From Verrucomicrobiales bacterium (GTDB lineage Bacteria; Verrucomicrobiota; Verrucomicrobiae; Limisphaerales; UBA9464), in assembly GCA_005789375.1 (NCBI GenBank), contig SXXZ01000379.1, positions 1 to 7,326 on the forward strand: a DNA stretch of 7,326 nt, read 5' to 3'. Position 1 is the first letter of the stretch. Each line of letters opens with the position of its first letter. Below are positions 1 through 6,191 of the stretch, one piece after another. The translations under genes and the position numbers were made by a program. The notes below the pieces were generated by a model. That model worked only from the letters and a program-made list of their open reading frames with translations. It was not told the DNA's origin and did not search any database.

Positions 1-706
1 AGGGGATCAATCGCTCGTCGGCAGGATTGATGCGCATAATGCTCGGGATCCATTTTACCAGAACTGCGCCCTGGGCTGCACAGGCATCCATGCGTGCCAA
101 GGCGTCTTGCCGATACGGGTTGATGGAAGCGCCGAAGAGCAGTTGAGGGTACCGGGCGACTTCGCGGGCCAAGAACTCATTCGGGACGTAGACCTCTGTC
201 GATCCTAGATCCAATTGCCCGTGTTCATCGACCACGCCATCCATAGCCAGGACCACGGCCTGATGGATCGATGTGCTTTGGGCTACTTGTGCGGCGATTT
301 GCCCCACCAGCCATGCGTCCCCGTTCTGGGAGAGCGTCTGTCGCGTGGCCCCGAATGCCTTCAGGTAGGTGCTAAATTTCCAGCTGTTCTCTAGGTCTTT
401 GGAAATGCGACACCCACTGCCACCGGCGCCGATGCCTGCTGTGTGAGCGTGGAGATCGATCAACCGTGCTGCCGGCAGAGGAGCCGTGGGACGGTAGGGT
501 CGATGTGCCGTTAGCACACAGGATAGGGACAAAACCGAAGCCAGTACCGTCACGAGGCTTAAGACCCACCAGCGCCCCCAACGTTTGCGGCCGATTCTGT
601 TAGTGAAGTCTTTGAGGGAAGCCTGATCCGGTTGAAGCGGGGTTCTTCGGAACAGGGACATTCGAGGGGCTTTTAATAGACCTGGTTTGAACCAACGCTC
701 GTTCAT
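1..706 (-). CDS. Membrane-anchored amidohydrolase (amidohydrolase_2-like), C-terminus beyond the window
   Basis: Translating the minus strand gives 235 codons with no stop; the rest lies beyond the left edge. Residues about 44-65 form one hydrophobic segment (WWVLSLVTVLASVLSLSC) after a basic stretch, so the protein is probably anchored or exported. The Cys at 63 follows LSLS, a poor lipobox. The catalytic part starts with LIDLHAHTAG; His86 and His88 form the HxH metal pair at the first strand of metal-dependent amidohydrolase TIM barrels. Later GASINPYRQDAL and GAVLVKWIPS resemble the amidohydrolase_2 (PF04909-type) fold, and Lys218 sits where many members have a conserved lysine. The remaining metal ligands are not visible, so the substrate cannot be named. 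I chose the ATG at 704-706 over the in-frame ATG at 659-661 because it sits 33 bases from an upstream element, exactly as at the gene starting at 4698. Neither start has a clear Shine-Dalgarno site. Confidence 0.8.
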   Translation of the reverse strand, partial: MNERWFKPGLLKAPRMSLFRRTPLQPDQASLKDFTNRIGRKRWGRWWVLSLVTVLASVLSLSCVLTAHRPYRPTAPLPAARLIDLHAHTAGIGAGGSGCRISKDLENSWKFSTYLKAFGATRQTLSQNGDAWLVGQIAAQVAQSTSIHQAVVLAMDGVVDEHGQLDLGSTEVYVPNEFLAREVARYPQLLFGASINPYRQDALARMDACAAQGAVLVKWIPSIMRINPADERLIP

Positions 707-782
707 GACGCCAACACTGCTCGTCGATGAACGCACCCCGTGAATCGAAAGTTTCGCTGGCAGAGATCGGGAAAACCGATGT
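707..782 (-). promoter_or_regulatory. Leader element, copy A, upstream of the amidohydrolase
   Basis: On the plus strand it reads GTGAATCGA (740-748), two variable bases, GTTTCG (751-756), 14 bases, then GAAAACCGATGT (771-782). Almost the same blocks occur at 4732-4773. Both copies lie 33 bases before an ATG on the minus strand, and 19 of those 33 leader bases also match by hand count. Copy A contains two perfect dyads: CGAAAGTTTCG (746-756), and ATCGG/CCGAT around a GAAAA loop (766-780). I see no convincing -35/-10 pair. It could be an operator, an unusual promoter, or a small dispersed repeat. Confidence 0.5.
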
Positions 783-792
783 TTGCGCTGCG

Positions 793-811
793 CCGGGTTG
801 TAATTGCCCGG
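793..811. other. Short inverted repeat between the small membrane gene and the amidohydrolase
   Basis: CCGGG (793-797) and CCCGG (807-811) can pair around a nine-base loop. The site is 37 bases past the stop codon of the small membrane gene, so it could terminate the prohibitin operon. No T-tract follows in the minus direction, which makes a standard intrinsic terminator unlikely. Confidence 0.25.
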
Positions 812-847
812 ATGTGAATCGCACCGGCGACCGGAGCGGGGCCGGGT

Positions 848-1045
848 CTATGGCCGAGGCTTGCGCCCATAGCCCCAGATGAGCCAGGCACCGACTCCGA
901 TCATCAGCGTGAGCCACCAGAGGTAGCGCAATTCACGGGCGGCCATCTCAGCGAGGCGGGCGGCCCGCGGAAAGAACCAGATGAGCATTAGCCCCACAGC
1001 GGCCAAGCACAGGGCTTGAATGGCGGCACGGCGGCGGGAGGTCAC
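848..1045 (-). CDS. Small two-helix membrane protein coupled to the prohibitin pair
   Basis: The product is 65 aa. Residues 2-6 are TSRRR, residues about 7-26 form a first hydrophobic helix, a short linker with Arg and Glu follows, and residues about 41-59 form a second helix rich in Trp (YLWWLTLMIGVGAWLIWGYG). The tail RKPRP is basic, so both ends are probably cytoplasmic. The frame stays open to an ATG at 1144, but I prefer the GTG at 1043-1045: it overlaps the stop codon of the preceding gene as GTGA, the usual arrangement for translational coupling. The longer start would put about 100 bases inside the prohibitin gene. It is the last gene of the three-gene unit. I recognise no family. An accessory role in the prohibitin complex is inference from position only. 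Confidence 0.6.
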   Translation of the reverse strand: MTSRRRAAIQALCLAAVGLMLIWFFPRAARLAEMAARELRYLWWLTLMIGVGAWLIWGYGRKPRP

Positions 1046-1863
1046 GGTGTCGCTGGGGTTTCTGCGGGGCTGAGTGGCAACAGAAGGCCGGCCGCGTTGT
1101 GTTCGGACGGTGGGGGGATGACCATCGGTGAGCGCCCATTCCAACGTTCCACAATCTTCCAGCGCAGGAACGACGGGCTGAGCCGAAGGGCGTCACCGCG
1201 CACCCGGATGGCCTCGGCCTCGCCCCTGGCGCTGATGACGGCCGTTTCGGCCTCGATCTGCGTCTGGACTTGGGTGAAGCGGGCCTGGTTGGCCTGCTGT
1301 TCAGCCACCATCTTGGCTTCGATGGCTTTTCCCAACTCCGGCGACAGGTCGATGTCTCGCAGGACGATATCCTCGACCACCAACAGGGATCCGATTTTCT
1401 GGGTGGCCAGATTTAGGGCCTTTTTCTTGATCTCCCCGCGGCTCTTGACGATTTGCTCAGCCGACAGCGATGCAGTGACCTCCTTGATGGCTTCCTGCAC
1501 GCGCGGAGCGATGAGGCTGTCGAAGGGGTCTCCGGCAAATTCACGGTAGATGGGAACGACCGAAGACTCGGGGATGCGGAAGAGCACCCGGAGGTCGATC
1601 TTCACTTGTTGCAGGTCGGATGAGAAACAGTCGGCCGTCACCGATCGGGTGCGCTGACGGACATTCACCCGCACGATGCTGGTGATGAATGGGGTCTTGA
1701 AGCCGAAGCCCTCGGGCAAGAACCCGTCTTGGGTTTTTCCGAGAGTTACCTTGAGCCCACGGGTACCGGGATCAATGACATACGAGGCGGCGTTGAGGAT
1801 GATCAGAGCGGCAAAGAACGTGAAGCCGGCAGTGATCCAACGAGAGGCGGTTTGAGGGCTCAT
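1042..1863 (-). CDS. Prohibitin-like SPFH/Band 7 membrane protein (second of tandem pair)
   Basis: The protein has 273 aa. One N-terminal membrane helix (about 11-30) is followed at once by the SPFH/Band 7 domain, beginning VIDPGTRGLKVTLGK and LPEGFGFKTPF, the pattern of prohibitins. Conserved stretches include FRIPESSVVPIY, APRVQEAIKEVTA and SAEQIVKSR. A helical coiled-coil region follows, with IEAKMVAEQQANQAR and the family motif ARGEAEAIRVRG near residues 210-222. Proteins of this family oligomerise into large membrane rings that hold membrane proteases or organise lipid domains; here that role is inferred from homology. It begins four bases after the upstream paralogue's stop, and the two share roughly half or more of their residues across the SPFH domain, so they arose by tandem duplication. 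Its last codon overlaps the start of the small membrane gene. There is no clear Shine-Dalgarno site. Confidence 0.9.
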   Translation of the reverse strand: MSPQTASRWITAGFTFFAALIILNAASYVIDPGTRGLKVTLGKTQDGFLPEGFGFKTPFITSIVRVNVRQRTRSVTADCFSSDLQQVKIDLRVLFRIPESSVVPIYREFAGDPFDSLIAPRVQEAIKEVTASLSAEQIVKSRGEIKKKALNLATQKIGSLLVVEDIVLRDIDLSPELGKAIEAKMVAEQQANQARFTQVQTQIEAETAVISARGEAEAIRVRGDALRLSPSFLRWKIVERWNGRSPMVIPPPSEHNAAGLLLPLSPAETPATP

Positions 1864-1867
1864 GGCG

Positions 1868-2755
1868 TCAGCGCTTGATGGAACGAGTGGCCGGGGTGGC
1901 AGACGGGGTGGGTGAAGCGGGGCGCGAACCGGACGCGGGGGCTTCGGTCTTTTGTCCTTTGAGACGATCCAAGTCTTGGAAATTTAAGAGCACCTGATCC
2001 TTCCCTCCGATCACCAGCGGTGCGATGCCATCCCAGCGTTCAACAATTTGGAGATCCACGAAGGCCGGGTTTTTCTTGAGGGCCTCTCCACGGATGACAA
2101 TCGATTCGGCCTCACCCTTGGCGCGGATCACTGCGGTATCGGCCTCGATTTGCACCCGCTGCTGGAAGTACTTGGATTTCGAAGCCTCCTGCTCTTGAAC
2201 CATCTTGGCCTCAATGGCGTGTTCTAGTTCGCGGGTGAGGGCGATGTTCTGAATGACGATGTCTTCCAAGACGATCAGCGGCCCAATCTTGCGACGGGCG
2301 ATCTCTAGCGAGCGGGTTTTGATTTGTTCCCGATTCTTGACGATTTGTTCGGCGCTCTGGAGTGCGGCCACTTCTTTAAGGGCCTCTTGAACCCTCGGTG
2401 CCACTAGGCTTTCGAAGGGATCTCCATCGTAGTCTTGGAAAATCTTGACCACAGAGTTCTCGGGAATTCGGTACAGCAGGCGCAGGTCGACCCGGATTTG
2501 CTGGAGGTCGGAGGAGTAGCATTCGGCCAACTCTTCGGCGGTTTGTTGTCGCACCGAGATTGGAACGATTTCAGTGACGAAGGGGGGCTTCATTCCGAAG
2601 CCCTCCGGTTTGAAGGCCGGTGAAACTTGGCCCAAGGTCACTTCAATTCCCCGGTATCCGGGTTTGACCACGAACGTTCCGGAGGACGCCATGATGAAGG
2701 CGCTGAAGAGCAGGAGTCCGACTCCGATGACGCGCGCAATGCCTTGGTTACTCAT
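1868..2755 (-). CDS. Prohibitin-like SPFH/Band 7 membrane protein (first of tandem pair)
   Basis: The protein has 295 aa with an N-terminal helix at about 8-28 (VIGVGLLLFSAFIMASSGTF). The SPFH domain starts VVKPGYRGIEVTLG and KPEGFGMKPPF. It shares with its neighbour the stretches SSDLQQ, YRIPENSVV, APRVQEALKEV, SAEQIVKNR and the AKGEAESIVIRGEAL motif after a charged coiled coil. The C-terminus carries an extra tail rich in Pro, Ser, Thr and Ala (about 268-295) that the paralogue lacks. It leads a three-gene unit with four-base spacing to the next gene, so the two products are probably made together and may form a mixed ring like eukaryotic PHB1/PHB2 or bacterial HflK/HflC. The sequence looks closer to prohibitin than to HflK/HflC. 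The 187-base gap upstream probably holds its promoter, but I cannot identify it. No Shine-Dalgarno site precedes the ATG. Confidence 0.9.
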   Translation of the reverse strand: MSNQGIARVIGVGLLLFSAFIMASSGTFVVKPGYRGIEVTLGQVSPAFKPEGFGMKPPFVTEIVPISVRQQTAEELAECYSSDLQQIRVDLRLLYRIPENSVVKIFQDYDGDPFESLVAPRVQEALKEVAALQSAEQIVKNREQIKTRSLEIARRKIGPLIVLEDIVIQNIALTRELEHAIEAKMVQEQEASKSKYFQQRVQIEADTAVIRAKGEAESIVIRGEALKKNPAFVDLQIVERWDGIAPLVIGGKDQVLLNFQDLDRLKGQKTEAPASGSRPASPTPSATPATRSIKR

Positions 2756-2872
2756 GTTCGTTGTGTAGGCAAGGTGGCGGGTATTGCCTGCTGTGGCAAC
2801 GGGTCGTTCTCGGGGTTGCTAGCGGAATGGATGGAGGCGATGTCGGTCCTGGTGATTCTCGTCGAAAGCGGG

Positions 2873-2907
2873 GTTCCTCAGGGCATGACTCGGGGAACGT
2901 CCCTGAG
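2873..2907. other. Overlapping inverted repeats between the GDYXXLXY gene and the prohibitin operon
   Basis: CTCAGGG (2877-2883) pairs perfectly with CCCTGAG (2901-2907) around a 17-base loop. GTTCC (2873-2877) can instead pair with GGAAC (2894-2898). The two hairpins overlap and exclude each other. The site lies 36 bases past the stop at 2943 and about 118 bases before the prohibitin start. No T-tract follows, so termination is only one option; a leader structure or a protein site is also possible. Confidence 0.3.
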
Positions 2908-2942
2908 CGAACGGATCGTCAACGGACGAAGCGCGGTTGAGC

Positions 2943-3485
2943 TCAGTCGTGGATCTTCACGTGCTTCATCGCCTCGGCATAGGGAACGTCATTCAGGAGC
3001 AGGTCTTTGAGTGCAGGCGAACCGCGCTGAGGGATGGCCACCTCGGCTGTCAGCGTTCCATGTGGGTTTCCGGTGCCTTCACGGACGTAGAAGCGTTCCA
3101 AGCCGTAGGTGACTGCGGTGTTCCCCGGACTCAGGCTGGAAGAAGCGGTGCCTCGCAGGATGATTTGTCCAGGTTCGCCATCCAGTGCGCCTGCGCTGGC
3201 CCGAACGGCTTGGTGGGTTCCATCCCTCAGCTCCAAGACGACGGACACAGGGGTTCCGGGAGTCAGGGCTTGCGTCAAAGGCGGGTCGAACAGCGCGTCG
3301 CTCAACTGACTGAAATCGTAGCGCAGCACCAGATAATCGCCGCGCAAGAGATCCCGCGGATCTACGGGATATGCCCGAAGGTGTGCCAGCGTCCCCTGAT
3401 GATGTTTGAATTCCTGGGATCCGATCGTGCCCGCGATCCAAAGGATTTGAAGCGCGACGACCGCAATGAGTAGACGGTTTTTCAT
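2943..3485 (-). CDS. GDYXXLXY family protein
   Basis: The product is 180 aa. An N-terminal hydrophobic segment (about 4-22, LLIAVVALQILWIAGTIG) is a signal anchor or signal peptide. The defining motif follows: PVDPRDLLRGDYLVLRYDF, with GDYLVLRY at residues 49-56, which matches the family named for this pattern (PF14345). The rest looks like a small beta-rich domain outside the membrane, with repeated short strands ending GLERFYVREGTG. Such proteins are typically encoded beside DUF2157 membrane proteins, as here; their biochemical function is not known. The start lies 19 bases after the DUF2157 stop, and GAGAG (3491-3495) sits five bases before the ATG. This is the best ribosome binding site in the window, and it fits an operon of two genes. 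Confidence 0.88.
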   Translation of the reverse strand: MKNRLLIAVVALQILWIAGTIGSQEFKHHQGTLAHLRAYPVDPRDLLRGDYLVLRYDFSQLSDALFDPPLTQALTPGTPVSVVLELRDGTHQAVRASAGALDGEPGQIILRGTASSSLSPGNTAVTYGLERFYVREGTGNPHGTLTAEVAIPQRGSPALKDLLLNDVPYAEAMKHVKIHD

Positions 3486-3504
3486 GGTAGCTCTCGGTTT
3501 GGGT

Positions 3505-4698
3505 TCAGGCCGGGATGACGGTGGTGAACTCGCTGATCCGGGTGATGAGTCGCCGCCGTTGGCGTTCCAGAACCACCGCCAATCCCACCAGCAGAATGCC
3601 GGCGGTTAGAAACATGAGGCCGGTGTTCTCTTGCGATCCGAAGAGCTGGACGTAAGCCGTCATGGTCAAAAGACCCATGAACATCATGGATTGATTGACC
3701 CTCCAAGGTTGGTGACGGCGGAGTCCGAGGCGGATCTGGAGGATGCTGAGTCCGAAGAGCACGGGTAGGGTGATCCAGTGAGGACCCGGTTGGGTGGCTG
3801 GAAAACTCCAATCGGGCGTCACATTGGGCACGACGGGGACCAACCAGGCCAAGGCCATCAGTCCGCCGTGGAGGATCCATCCGTCCGAAGCCTCGGACAC
3901 CGAGGTGGGTGCGTCGGTTCTGCGATTCATTTCCGTCAAAGACAAGAGGCCTACCAATAAGGATAGGACGATGGCGAAGGCAGGGCCTCCTGATGCATCG
4001 GAATGTCCGTGATAGAAGAAACCCAGAGTCATGGGATACGAAGCCATTAGGCAAACCAGGCTGCCCATTCGCTGAGTGATCGAAGCAAACTCCGGATAAG
4101 CGGATCGATCGAGGCAGCGTCCCCAAATCGACAAGACAACGCCTACAAACAGGGCATTGGAGAAGAGTTGTCGAACGTTGTTGGAGTGGATCCAGCTGTC
4201 GGTTTGGCTCATTTCAAGTCCCAGCCAAACTATCAAAATGATCAATGAAAGCAGGTGATGGACGCGGGATCGAAGAATCCATGCCAGCGGCGTGACTCCC
4301 AAGCCCCATAACAAGATTGCCGAAGGAGGACGTGAACTCAGGTGGTACACTTGCCCGACTAAAGCAATGTTCCCGAGGAAGAGCAGTGAGCCCAGAAGAT
4401 GGGCTGCTTCGGCGGTTTGCGGGTACTTTCCTTGGCGTCCGAGTTGAACTCCCAACACATGACTGCCGGCCAGCAGGGCGATTCCTGTGATGAGTTTCAG
4501 GCCACTTGGAATCGAATCCCAATGACTGGCGATGACTAGGATGCAGCCAGATCCGATGAGGATGGCCCCGATCAAACCCACCAGTGTCATGAATCGATTG
4601 CCGGTCGATTCCAGTTGGTAGTGCTGAAGGATGGTTTCCGCCTGATCGGGACGAATGAAACCTGCCTCTCGGAGACGTTGGATATCGGTCGCTTTCAT
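3505..4698 (-). CDS. DUF2157 polytopic membrane protein
   Basis: The product is 397 aa. The N-terminal cytoplasmic segment IQRLREAGFIRPDQAETIL (residues about 6-25) is the typical opening of DUF2157 proteins, where a short helical 'LxxxGxIxxxQAxxIL' unit precedes the membrane part. From residue 37 on there are about 11-12 hydrophobic helices by eye, the last at about 357-377, followed by a basic tail with RQRRR. Charged loops around 260-270 carry an EMNRRTD stretch. The family has no assigned biochemical activity. Its regular neighbour, a GDYXXLXY protein, follows 19 bases downstream, so the two probably work as one membrane module. A DUF4401 partner, often found in this cluster, is not visible as a separate gene. 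A regulatory element lies just upstream (4699-4773). GGAG directly before the ATG is too close to be a good ribosome site. Confidence 0.85.
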   Translation of the reverse strand: MKATDIQRLREAGFIRPDQAETILQHYQLESTGNRFMTLVGLIGAILIGSGCILVIASHWDSIPSGLKLITGIALLAGSHVLGVQLGRQGKYPQTAEAAHLLGSLLFLGNIALVGQVYHLSSRPPSAILLWGLGVTPLAWILRSRVHHLLSLIILIVWLGLEMSQTDSWIHSNNVRQLFSNALFVGVVLSIWGRCLDRSAYPEFASITQRMGSLVCLMASYPMTLGFFYHGHSDASGGPAFAIVLSLLVGLLSLTEMNRRTDAPTSVSEASDGWILHGGLMALAWLVPVVPNVTPDWSFPATQPGPHWITLPVLFGLSILQIRLGLRRHQPWRVNQSMMFMGLLTMTAYVQLFGSQENTGLMFLTAGILLVGLAVVLERQRRRLITRISEFTTVIPA

Positions 4699-4773
4699 GC
4701 TCCGAACCCTGACTGCCGATCACCTCACTGCGTGAATCGATTGTTTCGTACGGCGCATCAGAAAAAACGATGT
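4699..4773 (-). promoter_or_regulatory. Leader element, copy B, upstream of the DUF2157 operon
   Basis: On the plus strand it reads GTGAATCGA (4732-4740), two variable bases, GTTTCG (4743-4748), 12 bases, then GAAAAAACGATGT (4761-4773). This repeats the blocks of copy A at 740-782 in the same orientation, again 33 bases before the ATG. The outer arms of copy A's dyads (CGA/TCG and ATC/GAT) are kept, but the inner arms have diverged. A new perfect palindrome, AATCGATT (4735-4742), is present. I see no standard promoter hexamers. Confidence 0.5.
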
Positions 4774-4798
4774 CCTAGCATCCTAGGTGCTGCCGTTT
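4762..4798 (-). terminator. Possible weak terminator after the DUF3472 gene
   Basis: Read on the minus strand, CCTAG-GATG-CTAGG (4787-4774) makes a five-pair hairpin, and an outer AAACG/CGTTT pairing (4798-4794 with 4769-4765) could extend it with internal loops. Six T residues (4767-4762) follow. The location, about 20-55 bases past the stop at 4818, fits. Against it: the stem is short, six bases separate it from the T-run, and the T-run belongs to the shared leader element. Confidence 0.35.
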
Positions 4799-4817
4799 AT
4801 GGGAGCTGAAGTCTTTC

Positions 4818-6089
4818 TCAACGGAAGAACTCCGCCAATTCCTTCGGAGGTTGCCTGCTCGCGGGGCGGGTGAATCGTTGGCCGAAGGGCATGGTTCCTT
4901 CCGAGAAGCCGCCGTGGCTCAAGAAAAACTGACCGGCTTCAACGCCCATAAAGCGATCCAATCGGTCGCTCTTGCCCGTGGGGTCGTGGCTGAAACTGGC
5001 CTCGGTGATCTCGAGCCATTCGCCACTGGGAGTCCGTATCCACTGGCGGCCGTACAGGGCTTTTCGGGGCAGGTGACCCGTACCGCCCGAAAAGTTCTCG
5101 CTGAAGCTGTGAGGACCGCGCAGCCATCCGCCCTCGCGTGGGGCTTTCCACGAAGAGATCAGCATCCAGCGATGGCTGTCGGGATGGAAGTAATGCCCCG
5201 AATAGATCGTGAATGTTTCGTTAGTGGGCTGAGCGGTGACCAGGAAGCGTTGAGTTTCACCGGTCTTCCACGAGTACTTCAGGTGGCTGTGGCCGCCGGT
5301 TCCCTCATTGCCGAAGTCGCCCGAGTAAACACCGTCGCCCTTGCCCTGAAGTTGGACCCGCTGTTCGGCGGAGACCTTGTTCCGATCGATGGCTTCGTTG
5401 CCGCTGTCCCAGACCGAGAAAATGATGCGCCGTTCAGAGGGGCTGTTGACCTGCATGCCGAAATATCCCCGGTGCCAGCCGCAGGCCATGTAGAAGGTGG
5501 TCACCGGTTCTTCAATCGCGGTGACTTCGCAATAAAAGGCGGCGATGGCGTTGGTCGGAGCCTTGTAACTGAGGTGGACCGAAGCCGCGTTGCGCCGCTC
5601 CTTGAGATTGAAGTGGGCCCCTTCGATGGCGGGACCCTCTAGGACAAGAGCCTCAAGCTGCCCGGCGTCTTGGCCCTTTGGATTGAGGGATTCGAGCCGG
5701 AAATCCTGATAACCGGGGCGTTCGATGGTGAAGGTCCCGAAGTCGGCGGTCACCGGTTCCGGATTCGAGTTTCCTCGGACCGTCACTTCCCGAAATCCCC
5801 CGGCCACGGTCAAGCGTAGCTTGGTTTTCATTCCGTCGGGTAAGCGCAAGCGGAGTCGTGCCTGGAAACGCCCCGGCACCGCTAAACGCCCATACCAATG
5901 GACTGATTGACTGGGATCAGTCCACCCGCGCACCCCGGCCCGCTCGGTAACCCGGGGTGAATCTGTGTTGGGCAGGGTGTAGGCCGTGAAGGCAGGTACG
6001 GTGCACTCCGCGCCATGGGCCGCTTGAAAAGTCGGTAGGGTGATCGACAGCAAGACAGCCAAGACGCGCGACAGGGTCCGGATCGACAT
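4818..6089 (-). CDS. Exported DUF5077/DUF3472 protein
   Basis: The product is 423 aa. Residues 1-27 form a clear signal peptide (basic start, LAVLLSITLPTFQ core, cleavage near AHGA/E), so it is exported. Residues about 30-155 look like the DUF5077 module, a beta-sandwich resembling carbohydrate-binding domains. Residues about 165-395 match DUF3472, with FYMACGWHRGYFGMQV (199-214), RIIFSVWDSGN, GDGVYSGDFGNEGTGGHSH (251-269) and LISSWKAPREGGWLRGPHSF. The family occurs in Bacteroidota, Planctomycetota and Verrucomicrobiota, often near polysaccharide-degradation genes; its activity has not been assigned. A role in binding or processing a glycan is inference. It lies 102 bases downstream of the pilin-like gene on the same strand, with no recognisable promoter or Shine-Dalgarno site. 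A GAGG-GAAT-CCTC stem lies just ahead of the ATG. Confidence 0.85.
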   Translation of the reverse strand: MSIRTLSRVLAVLLSITLPTFQAAHGAECTVPAFTAYTLPNTDSPRVTERAGVRGWTDPSQSVHWYGRLAVPGRFQARLRLRLPDGMKTKLRLTVAGGFREVTVRGNSNPEPVTADFGTFTIERPGYQDFRLESLNPKGQDAGQLEALVLEGPAIEGAHFNLKERRNAASVHLSYKAPTNAIAAFYCEVTAIEEPVTTFYMACGWHRGYFGMQVNSPSERRIIFSVWDSGNEAIDRNKVSAEQRVQLQGKGDGVYSGDFGNEGTGGHSHLKYSWKTGETQRFLVTAQPTNETFTIYSGHYFHPDSHRWMLISSWKAPREGGWLRGPHSFSENFSGGTGHLPRKALYGRQWIRTPSGEWLEITEASFSHDPTGKSDRLDRFMGVEAGQFFLSHGGFSEGTMPFGQRFTRPASRQPPKELAEFFR

Positions 6090-6191
6090 GCGCTGAGGAT
6101 TCCCTCGCCTCGCCTGGAAGGGAACGCTGGAAAACGCTCAGGCCGTAATTTCAATGGGCCATCATCTCGTTCCGGTGGAGGAAAACCCTGC

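Noticed and set aside
600..917. Minus-strand frame of 105 aa across the gap before the amidohydrolase
   Set aside because: It overlaps the start of the amidohydrolase and the end of the small membrane gene in another frame, and shows no domain or motif.
1016..1549. Open frame on the plus strand (177 aa)
   Set aside because: It is antisense to the clear prohibitin-like gene and reads as low-complexity Ser/Arg/Ala sequence.
2627..3010. Plus-strand frame of 127 aa spanning the gap between operons
   Set aside because: Much of it is antisense to two well-supported genes and the product has no recognisable feature. The gap itself is better explained as regulatory.
2937..3473. Open frame on the plus strand (178 aa)
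   Set aside because: It is antisense to the GDYXXLXY gene, whose motif fixes the coding strand.
3482..4126. Open frame on the minus strand (214 aa)
   Set aside because: It is a shifted frame inside the DUF2157 gene, and its Pro/Arg/His-rich product lacks the membrane helices of the true frame.
4870..4877. Third partial copy of the leader element (GTGAATCG)
   Set aside because: Only eight bases match, it lies inside the DUF3472 coding region, and the GTTTCG and GAAAA blocks are missing.
4851..5642. Long open frame on the plus strand (263 aa)
   Set aside because: It lies wholly antisense to the DUF3472 gene, which has a signal peptide and recognisable domains. The plus-strand product shows no family features.
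6160..6191. Possible terminator after the pilin-like gene (TTCC/GGAA pairing)
   Set aside because: The stem is only four pairs and no T-tract follows it.
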